From assembly GCA_036785325.1 (NCBI GenBank), contig JAXIVH010000007.1, forward strand, positions 5,405,922 through 5,469,921: 64,000 nucleotides of DNA, in the 5' to 3' direction. Shown piece by piece: positions 54,501 to 64,000 of this stretch. This stretch comes from Urophycis tenuis (taxonomy: Eukaryota; Chordata; Actinopteri; Gadiformes; Phycidae). How positions within the stretch are numbered: position 1 is the first letter of the stretch; each line of letters begins with the position of its first letter. The notes below the pieces were generated by a model. The model saw nothing but the letters and a program-made list of their open reading frames with translations, did no database searches and was not told the origin of the DNA. The position numbers and the translations under genes were made by a program.

Positions 54501-57500
54501 GGTCAGGGGAATCCATCCATTGCCTGTCAATCACATGCTCGCAAGGCAAGCCTTGTCGTAGCTCCACCACAGGTGTGTGACTCTTCTCAATGGTGAGCTT
54601 TCTGACGTCTCGATGGCAGGGGAACGAAGGCAAGAGCGCAGAGCAGAGGCATTTTGGTCTTTCTTTGCAACTCTCAAGTCTTATCTACCTCTCAAGTCTC
54701 GACCTATCTTTAATTTTACATGTCAGGAGCTTTAGTCAGAAGTAAAGAGATTGTACACAGCCAAACAGTATCTATTTGTGGTGTAAGTCTGCAAAGGTAG
54801 AGTTCCTACCAGATGGACTGCCACACTGTTCCAGTGGGCATTAGGAGTATTCACACTGGGTTCATTGTATTAAGGTACAGTACATCTGGATTGTGTCCAG
54901 ACATGGACATGATCATGCAGTTAACATGCAGTTAACATGCAGTTAACATGCCATTAACATGCAGCTAAGCATGTATCTCCAACAATCTCCTATGAAGGGA
55001 TTGCATATGACCTGAAGAAGAATGTACCAGTTCCTCCTCAGTTAATATGGTTCATCCCCCTCCTTACCCCCAGAACCTTTGAGGCATTGATCAGGAAGCA
55101 TTTGGGGTGTTGGGATGTTTGGGATTAGCATTACATGGCAAGCGTCAGTCAAGCATAGATCCTCCACAGACCAACTTGTCTGTGTGCCAGTCTCACTCAG
55201 GTATCACATGCAGCCTGTTGATCAACTTAGAGATGGAGTAGGCAGTTTGTGATTGGCTGCTTAAAATAACGGTAACCCAATAGCAAATGTGTGGGTTGAC
55301 CCTTTTTTGTATTGTATTACCCAGAGAATAGGTAATGATCAGAAGGCCTCTGATAGGACTGCCCTTGTCATGTGTTTGTTACACTATTGTAAATTGGTGA
55401 TGAATTAACGGTATTAAGGGTATTAATACAGTAAGAGAGTCAACTACCTGCCAGGATGGGATGATTGATCATGACAAAGGTGATAATGAACGCAGAATGC
55501 GGCCAGAATCACCAACTGTGTGGTCATATGCACTGCTGTGTATGTGATAATTGTGATCAGATTTGAATGTGTTTGTTTTGATTGCACTGAGGAAGTGTTG
55601 GCCACTCAAGATGCATTGCTATGGTCTAATAAGACAGGCCGGGCCAAGAGAAGTGTCATGGGATTTGATGGTCAAATGCACATGTAGGAAGAACCAACCG
55701 TTGTCCTTTAGGTTATGAAGGGAGCCATCTCAGAGGGAATGGCTTGAGTCTGCCCAGAACAGAGAAGAAGGAGGTTTCCAGTTTAGATTGAATTATCAAT
55801 AGTCATCCGTCCTGTTTACACGGTACACCATTTCATAGCTAGAAGCTGCCAGATGATTGAGTTTAACCTTTGAAGTGAGTTGAGTAGAGAGGGTTAAGAC
55901 GATGCTACTCGTCTTAACCCTCGCTAAACAGGTTAGGAAGACCCTACTCCTGTCTGAGTTGGTTCTGCAGAATAAGCTGCCTTCCTGCTCTAGTCTGCAG
56001 CCAATGTCAATGAGGGAGAAACTAACGTGGGCAAAGACTTACTTTCTAGTAAGCAGTACATTTTTCACAAGCTCTATACTTTTGACTTTAATTTTACTTT
56101 GATGATGAGTATCAGTCTATTGCACTTATCTACCCCGATGTCCAGAATGTCCAGAATATCCAGAATGTCTTGGATAGCTGGAGTAGGATGACAACAGCAA
56201 AGTAGTTTTGGAGATGATTTCCACATGTTTCAGTGTATGCAAAGGGTCTAAATACATCAATGTCTCCTTATGTAATGTGTTCTTCACTGTCACTTAATGA
56301 ACAATTGAATTAAGAGATTCTTCATTCTTTTAATTGCTAAAACGCTTTACTTTCTTCGGTTATGTACAACTGTATTTAGTTTTAATTTTTCTATCATTTG
56401 GCCTCACAGATGTGTAGGTTTGCCAGCATCAACGGTGGAACATCATCATGCAAAATGCAACATTGAATGTACTCCACACGCATAAATTAGCATTGCACTT
56501 GAGCATTGTAATTGTCTCCGCGGTGCCGCTGTGCTGTTCCAGAGGAGGCTCTATTGTTATTACAGCCCGCCTCACCCTGTGCATTACCACGGCAACTCTG
56601 AGCACGTCTCCCAGCCAGGAGGATTCCAGTCCCAGCGGGGGAACTCCGAATCCTCTCCCACTTGATGGTAAAATACGAGTGTTGTGACCATCAGCCAGAG
56701 GATTCTTAATGTCTACGTGTGAGTGCGGGGGGGGATAAATAAGTGCATCCCGTTCGTGTCGCCTTAGAGTACGAGTAAACAAAAGTGCACCGCTCCATCT
56801 ACGTGGTTATGTGTATTTCATAAAAGCCAGAGCCCGGGAGGTACACCTAAATATAGCCTTCATGTTGGTGGTCTGTGCTTTGGACGGCAGAGGAGCTCAA
56901 TCACAAGGCTGGGAGGTTTTGACAATTGCTGACATGGAAACGTTACATCATTAAAACGACTGTGGACCTATCACTGCCCTTTATGGATTTTTTTTCAGCC
57001 ATAACTGTGTAGCTTAACATAGAAATGACAATGTTGTAGTTGCTTTTTTTGCGCTTTTAATTTGAAAAAAGGACAGTGATACGTGTCCCCTTCTCCACAC
57101 CGCGAACCATATTCTGATGGTTAATCCGGGTTCTGTCTCTTCAGTCAGGCTGGAGGCTTATTTCACATAGCAAGATAGCTGCCGGAGTTATGTTTGGCCT
57201 GCAGGCAGACTTCCCAGTGTCTCGAGTTACTTCCATCTTTTAAAATAGCATATTCTAGCTGTGGGCTGATGCTGTTAGGGCCATAACATGCTGCCACAGG
57301 CAGCCACCTGTTCTGTCCAGTACCGGGCTGCAGAACGCCCTCTGATATCACATCAGCACCATGGGTATCGCCCAGTTTAAAAACCTGTTTCACAAAGGTA
57401 TTGCTCATCTGTCCACTGTTCTTCTTTTGTTCTGCATTGGCATCGACGTACACTGTGTTGCTAGTAACCCAGTGAGGCTGTTTTGTTAATCTCAGTGCTG

Positions 57501-59362
57501 CCTTTGATACGTTGAATCACATACTTTTTCATACAACTCCACCCGGATTGGACCCTATTATGGTTAATATCCTATATATGATATCACACAGTGTGGTGTG
57601 AGTAAGTCAGTAAGTAATCATTGTGATTGTGATGTAAGCGCTGTCATGGTAATGCACATGTGAACCCATTTGATCACTTCCTGCTTGATGCCAGCTCTTT
57701 CATCAAATATGCACAGATGTCTTCAGAGGGTTGTTGGTGTAAATATTGATCTAGGCTCTCATCAAAGTATTTCCACCATCTAAAAACCAAATACAGTGTG
57801 GCGGTGAATGTATGGCCATCGCTGTATAGTGAGCTGTCATTCAACTGACAACGGCTTACTTCAGTAAAGCCATTTGAACTTGTTGCACGTGTGAGCGCAC
57901 GCATTCAGTGACCTTTTGTAATTGTTTTTTTGTTTCTGGTCGTTATAGGGAACGTGCTCTGAGGATTAACAGAGTGTAGTCATCATGCGCTGCGCCCATG
58001 CAGTGATTAAAGGCATAAGCGTTAGGATTAAACACATACGTTTTGAGAGTCGGGGGGGGGAGGGGCGTGGCTGGTCAGTCAGAGTTGGCAGGGCCGTCAG
58101 AAGTTCCCCCTCAGCCGGGTCCATATGGCAGCACCACAGCGTCCTCACGTCTATTCCTGTACCCTAAATGTCAATTAGCTTTGTCACGTATCTATTGAAA
58201 TCAGTCACGCCGTGATATATTGTCGTCTCAAATGGATTCACCAAAATCAATGGCCGCTATATCGCTAAGGCGGCCATTACAGCCGATCTAAAAACAAAAC
58301 AAAAAGATGCACACCTTTAGAGTTTGACTCAACCTCAAGAGAATAAACAGTTAAGCACACAATGCCTCGTCGAACGACGGCCTCGCTGAACGACGGCCGT
58401 CCTGATTGTATGTAACGTGTGTCATAACTGTATATAACACCCACCACTGTCTGTACGCCCCTTGATCTCCCCCTCTTTTACTCACTGCCATGGTCTCCCC
58501 TGTGTGCCCCCCGCAGGGACGTACCAGGGCCAGTGGACCGGCGGCATGCGCCACGGCTACGGCGTGCGCCAGAGCGTGCCGTACGGCATGGCCACCGTCA
58601 TCCGCTCGCCGCTGCGCACCTCGCTGGCCTCCCTGCGCTCGGAGCAGAGCAACGGCGCCGTGCTGCTGCCCGACAGCACGTCGGACGGCCCCGCCGGCAC
58701 GCGCGGCGGCTTCGTCCTCAACTTCCACGCCGACGGCGAGGGCCCCGAGCGCAAGAAGGGCCTGTTCCGCCGCGGCTCCATCTTCGGCAGCCTGCAGCGG
58801 CTGCGCAAGTCGGACTCGCGCTCCTCCATCTCCAGCAAGCGCAGCTCGGCGCGCAGCGACACCACCATGAGCCGCATCAGCTCCAGCGACGCCAACTCCA
58901 CCATCAGCTTCGGGGACGGCGACGCGGCCGACGACTACGCGCCGCTGGAGGACAACGTGGACGCCACCACCACCGAGTCCTACATGGGCGAGTGGAAGAA
59001 CGACAAGCGCAACGGCTTCGGCGTGTCGGAGCGCTCCAACGGCATGAAGTACGAGGGGGAGTGGCTGAACAACAAGCGCCACGGCTACGGCTGCACCATC
59101 TTCCCCGACGGCACCAAGGAGGAGGGCAAGTACAAGAACAATGTGATGGCGCGGGGCATCCGGAAGCAGCTGATCCCCATGAAGAACGCCAAGACCAAAC
59201 AGAAGGTGGACCGGGCGGTGGAGGGCGCCATCCGGGCGGCGGCCATCGCCCGGACGAAAGTGGAGATCGCCACGTCCAGGTAAAAAGGGGCGGGGGGAAT
59301 GCTGTGATTGGTTGACGCTTTTCTGAAGCGGCAGCGAGGACGCTGCTGTGTTTTTCGCGCTG

Positions 59363-59406
<44 letters not shown>

Positions 59407-60769
59407 TCTGTCTGTGTGTGTATGTGTGTGTGTGTGTGTCTCTGTCTGTGTGTGTATGTGTGTGTGTGTTGTGTGTGTGTCTGTCTGTCTGTCTCTGTGT
59501 GTATGTGTCTTTGTCTGTGTGTGTTGTGTGTGAGAGACATTAGTCGATGAAATTGCAAGATGTGTGTCTTTTGAGCAACAGAGGGTTGATTTTGTTGGGT
59601 GATGTTGCGGCACTTCGCTGGTTAGCCACACTCACCTGTATGTGACGTGCGCAGCCCCGGACAAAGTTCAGCTGCGCCTTGAACACACAACACACACGCC
59701 CAGCAGAGTTCTAGCATCGAATGACTAAAGCTCTCTAGATAATGAATGGTCCTATGCCTGTAGTTTGCGTGCCTGTCTGGTGCAGGTCTACCTTTTGTCT
59801 GTTCCATGTCTTTAGTAACGTTTACCTGCCTTGTTTGTGCTGTTGCGTTTTGGGAGCTTGCCTTGAGTGTTTGCAGTAGCGGATACAGTGCAGACCAAAA
59901 ATATACCTAAGTGATATAATGGTTGCTGATGGGCGTTCTGCGTCAGCTGAGATCAAAATTGGTCAGCTGGGCTGTAGCTTGGGGTCTGCAGTGTGGGAGG
60001 TGTAGACAGAATTGTAAGTGTCGTTAATGAACTATAGTTATTCAACCTCCACACTTGATACAGATTCAATTGTCTTTGTGATATTTACTATTTTGTTGCG
60101 TTGATGCGTCTGTGATAACATATATCTGTATGAATGTAGAATTTTGAATGATTTAAAACTGATGCCCAATTTTTGCATGATAGTCAAAAGTAGAAGCATA
60201 TACAGTAGAATGCCACATAGATCTACAGTATGTATAGAAGTACCGAGTACAGATCAGTGTGGCACCCCATCACAATACATTGTGCAGCAGTCACACTAAA
60301 TAACTGTCTTTCAATCTCTGAACACTGAATATACCAGACTTCTCATGCCAGTGCCATCAATGGCATGAGGCACTGTGTCTAATGTTGAACCAGTAATGAA
60401 CAGTGTCCTAGTAATGGGAAAAGATGGGACCATTTTCTTCGATAGCTGTGTCGTCACCAGAGCACCTTGGCTGTGCACCCCCCCCCATTGCCTCCTTTCA
60501 CATCCTGTCCCTTCTGCACCTCTGGGAACATCGGCAGCAGCGTCATTCAGGCGGTCCATCCATCCAAGCCTTGTGCCACCTGGAGTGAACCACGCCCTCT
60601 CCGGCACGCACCAGCATTGTTAGGAGTGGTGGCCGGCTATCTCCTCCACTTTCTGCCTCTTCAGTCTGGCTGTGCCCAGCATGAAGCCACTCACTGCTAA
60701 TTCTCCCACATGGAACCAGGCCCCACATCTCCATTAGAGTTTGTTGCTGGACTACCCCCCCTCTCCCCT

Positions 60770-60804
<35 letters not shown>

Positions 60805-61530
60805 GCACACCTTCCGATAGCAACGCTGCCAATCCCAGACCGTTCTGTCAGTGCTTCCCTGGTTGCCATGCCAGCAATGTTTAGCTGAACCTCTGTTCCC
60901 TCCCTCCAACGTGGACTCTGCCCAAAATCTTGCCGAAGGGAGCCGTTGTGACGCCCGAAAAAGGGACCGCGGTGACCACAGTGTCTGACGCGCTGGCGGC
61001 TGACGTAGGGCCCCTTGTCTGGACACCTGAGCCTGGCGACCACCCTTGGCAGAATGTGTGACTTTCCACCCCTTTCAAGCCAGGTGCAACGTCAGGAAGG
61101 GCTCCTGGTGGTGGTGGTGGTGGTGGTGGTGGTGGCGGCGAGGGCTGTCATGGTGAACACCTGTTTGACCCCTGCTAGTCGTCCCCCAGCAGTTATTAGT
61201 TAGTTCCTTACCAGGAAGTGTTAGTGTTGTCATCGGTTATTTTAAGTAAACGCTACGCTCATGTCGTCGCCGGCTTGGCAGCGAGAGAGGCACGCCCCGC
61301 GCCGCAGAACAATACTTTGTTCGTACGCAGCCCGCGGAAGAGCTTTGCACTTCTGGAAGGTCTTCTTCTTACGTAACCTTGAGAATGCATGACATGATGT
61401 ATTGTCATGCTTTCGTCCACTGGGTAAGCCTGGGGAACAGTGTTGCATTTAGAGGCTTACAAGAGGTAGGACTAAAGCCGTGGGAGGAAGAGATAGGCCT
61501 CCTTGGTTTCTTGGCAGGAAAAGTGAGTGT

Positions 61531-61562
<32 letters not shown>

Positions 61563-62291
61563 ATCTGTGTGTGTCTGTGTGGGTGGGTGTGTGTGTATGT
61601 GTGGTGTGTGTGTGTGAGACACATTAGTTGATGATATTGCAAGATTCAACTCAATCTACCAATAAGTCTATGATCTGCCCATTAGATTATAATAACCCCA
61701 AACAATCTTGGCATTGAAAGTGATGAAGATGAGTTATCATGGTCCCCATCATCCATCCTGAGTCGTTGTTTGTGATGATGCCCGTTAACAAGACGCTTAT
61801 AGTCGTTGTTCCTGATTGATTCTAAATGGTTGTTGTCGTAAAATGAGAGCAAGTGAGATAAGTGCATGAACAACTAGCAACAACAGCAAACACTCTCAGG
61901 CTATGCAGTCACTGATTTGAAAAAAACACAGTGATAAACAAACGTAATGCATACAATTTGTATTCTAAAGAGCAGAACCGCCTCCACTGTTTGGGAAGGG
62001 TGTGAATGAGTTCACAACCGTCTTGACACAGAGGTGCATAGAGACCCTAAGTCGTGGAGAGACTCAGAATCAGCAGGTTTTGCTTTGCGTCGTCTCCCTC
62101 AGGACCTCCCATGCCCGGGCCAAAGGGGACAGCGCAGACCAAGCGGCCCAGTCGGCCAGCCAGGACTCGGACATCGCCAGAGCTGTGGCCAGAGAACTCT
62201 CCCCGAGCTTCCACCAGCCAGGTACTGACACCTGTGTGTCCTCTCAGGCCCACCCAGGTGCTCCAGCTGTTCTGTAGATCGCTACTGCTAT

Positions 62292-62352
<61 letters not shown>

Positions 62353-62369
62353 GGTGGTGGTGGTGGTGG

Positions 62370-62413
<44 letters not shown>

Positions 62414-63892
62414 GTGGTGGTGATGATCACTTCAAGTGTGTGGGTCAATTAATGAGTAATGGGTGGCCCACATACTGTACATGGTGTGATTCCCAGTCCC
62501 TAGCTAGCAGGTGTTTTCATTAGTATTTAATGCACATCACTGTGTTCATTGTATGTTCACCATGTTAATAAATTATGCTATAATTTTTACGATGTTGGCT
62601 AAGGGCACATGTATGTACACAATGGCAAAACTACACGTAAATCCTTATCATGTGCGTATTTTTAGCTGTGCGTCCTTACAATAAACTAAATGTGTTTTTC
62701 ACTTTGAAAGGCCAACCCTTTATGTCGTTACACATTTGGAACCCATCTCCCAATTTGGGCCGTCCTGTTATAGAGCCCGGAGGCCAGTGCAGGCACTCGG
62801 AGCGACGTGAGATCACTTTTCTCAGAACGGGGGTTCCGCGGTGACCACTGGAGACATGGCTCCAGCAGCCACCGTGGAAACTTTGCGTCGGCCCTCTTTG
62901 GTTCCTCTGTCACCAGTGACCCGGGGCTAGGAGACCGCGCGGGGCGGGGTGGCCGCTGTCTCCTAGCCTTAGCCTAGCCAGTGGTTCCCACGGACGTCGT
63001 GTGTCGCAAAACGTATGCTTCCACTGTGGTCTCCCTGGGGGGTGGCTAACGCAGAGACGCTAAGCTCACAGGCCTCACTGACAGCAGGTAACGGCTTGAA
63101 TTACGACGGTGGCCAAAAACGTCAGCCGGCCTGAAGATGATATGAGGAATTTGGATCAGGTTTAATCACACTTAACACTTAAGTCAATGTCAGCTTCAAA
63201 TGACTACCGCAAACTATTAATAGACGTGTGTCGAGTAACAATGAGCGCCACAGGGGAAATCCAGTGCCTTCCATGTTACCTGACTAGATAAATGATTTCT
63301 AGTTAATGTGCTTCCTGTGGAACACTCTGGTGGACCTTGCGGACCATCGTCACACCATTGACTTTTGCGGATCTCTTGTCTGTGCAAAACAGACACTTAG
63401 AAGCCTGGGCGCCTCTTTCAGTCTGCTGTAACACAGTAGAACGGCTGGGTCCGGGGATTAGGGTGGGGGGTGACCATCTTCCACCATAACATATCAAGTG
63501 CACGCTGTTACACGGCGTTACATCTCTCATCACGTGTCCCCGACGCCGCTGCCTGTGTAACGTGTCACTAAAGGGTTACCGCCTCCACCCTTTCGCAGGC
63601 CCTGACTACATCCGCATGAAGTACAACGAGCCGCTGGAAGTGATAGAGGTTCCCGTGGAGGAGAAGAAAGAGAAATCCACCTCCCCCCACTTCTACCGGA
63701 AGGGCACCACGCCCGACCCGTCTCCGTCCCAGAGCCCCTGCCCCAGCCCTGCTCCGTCACCCCCGGCCCCCACCAAGGGCTTCTTCGGCAGTAAAGCCCC
63801 CACCACCACGGCCGCCAGCGGCCCCGCCTCCACCCTGGTAAAGAGCGCTGCTAAAGAGAACAATGCCCTCGCACTGGGCAGCATACCTGCAG
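51587..63892 (+). CDS. jph1: junctophilin-1, exons 1-4 (C-terminus beyond window)
   Basis: Exons are 51587-51965, 58517-59279, 62103-62221 and 63599-63892, with compatible phases. The start MTGGRFDFDDGGTYCGGWED is the junctophilin-1 N-terminus. Exon 1 holds MORN repeats I-V and the start of VI (YAGSWSNG, YRGYWAQGKRHGLG, YEGTWNNGLQDGYG). Exon 2 holds the rest of MORN VI, the serine-rich joining region and MORN VII-VIII (YMGEWKNDKRNGFG, YEGEWLNNKRHGYG). Exon 3 encodes the alanine-rich helix (DIARAVARELSPSF) and exon 4 a proline-rich divergent region (HFYRKGTTPDPSPSQSP). JPH1 ties plasma-membrane or T-tubule lipids (MORN repeats) to sarcoplasmic reticulum in skeletal muscle triads; its C-terminal membrane anchor is outside the window. 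Use of the donor at 63893 is inferred; the frame stays open past it, so the exon may be longer. The paralogue (a or b) is not resolved. Confidence 0.94.
51966..58516 (+). other. intron 1 of jph1
   Basis: This 6.55-kb intron contains the 28-bp minisatellite at 53759-54230, a short (TA)n tract near 52660-52678 and four copies of an AACATGCAGTT-like 11-mer at about 54914-54965. No nested gene was confirmed; minus-strand frames at 57163-57453 and 57674-57904 have no recognised family. Confidence 0.6.
53759..54230. repeat. 28-bp GC-rich minisatellite in jph1 intron 1
   Basis: About 17 head-to-tail copies of a unit containing GTGCGCGTTCCCTGGACGTG and then GTTCCCCT. Variants replace CGCG with TGTG or CGTG towards the right end, and a few units have an extra C. 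The long open frames here are artefacts of the repeat. Confidence 0.95.
59280..62102 (+). other. intron 2 of jph1
   Basis: The intron contains (TG)n with TCTG variants at about 59370-59536, (CA)n at about 60774-60800, (GGT)n at about 61108-61137 and TG again at about 61528-61618. The first and last arrays share the follow-on word GAGACA..TTAGT.GATGA, suggesting copies of one repeat. No gene was seen. Confidence 0.6.
62222..63598 (+). other. intron 3 of jph1
   Basis: A (GAT)n-(GGT)n-(GAT)n trinucleotide mosaic occupies about 62291-62422. The rest is of ordinary complexity, with no gene recognised. Confidence 0.65.
62291..62422. repeat. (GAT)n/(GGT)n trinucleotide mosaic
   Basis: Blocks of GAT, then GGT, then GAT, then GGT, about 130 bp in all, starting 70 bp after the exon 3 donor. 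The alternation suggests transition at the second base of the unit followed by spreading. Confidence 0.93.
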
Positions 63893-64000
63893 GTGAGCAT
63901 GGCAACGGGAGGAGGGAGGAGGGGGGAGGGTGCGGGCCGTGCCTCTCGCTGACCCGCGGGACGTCTTCCCTGTGTGTCACGCGGACCAGCCGACCGTACG

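Noticed and set aside
57163..57904. Two minus-strand frames inside jph1 intron 1
   Set aside because: They have ordinary composition, but no known motif, splice partner or promoter signal; they may be unclassified repeat remnants.
58351..59631. 426-codon minus-strand frame opposite jph1 exon 2
   Set aside because: High GC at third positions of the jph1 codons suppresses stops on the other strand. The MORN repeats fix the plus strand as coding.

Overview
The window looks like a teleost fish nuclear chromosome. Its genes are intron-rich vertebrate genes with GT-AG splicing. It carries fish-type retroposon debris, a hAT transposon and exceptionally dense dinucleotide microsatellites. Five protein-coding genes can be read by following conserved exons through matching splice phases: a retinol-dehydrogenase-like SDR (sdr16c5, minus strand, 3' part beyond the left edge), the secreted CAP protein pi15 (minus, complete), the mitochondrial assembly factor coa1 (plus, two apparent one-base frameshifts), the HECT E3 ligase hecw1 (plus, 32 coding exons) and junctophilin-1 (jph1, plus, running off the right edge). 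The microsatellite load would fit a cod-like fish, but that is only a guess.

Layout. 1-5.2 kb: first two coding exons and promoter of sdr16c5, with a 733-bp hAT element in an intron. 5.2-13.8 kb: gene-poor, with LINE, SINE and LTR-like debris, a 1-kb inverted-repeat element and a 200-bp assembly gap. 13.8-16.2 kb: pi15. 18.6-21.5 kb: coa1 and its probable promoter. 21.5-25.3 kb: intergenic plus probable hecw1 upstream sequence. 25.3-46.8 kb: hecw1. 46.8-51.6 kb: hecw1 3' UTR and intergenic. 51.6-64 kb: jph1 exons 1-4.

The genes do not form a pathway. In human, pi15, jph1 and sdr16c5 orthologues lie on 8q, while hecw1 and coa1 are neighbours on 7p, so the window mixes two human linkage groups. 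The most unusual structures are inside hecw1. A block with HECT exons 28-30 is present twice around a second 200-bp gap, and the second copy is full of single-base insertions (probably an allelic or assembly duplication). The acceptor and first codons of exon 23 recur as a tandem array of decoys, and again inverted inside a transposon-like repeat 2.6 kb downstream. Exon 31 has an in-frame 21-bp tandem duplication. Several frameshifts look like base-calling errors rather than biology.
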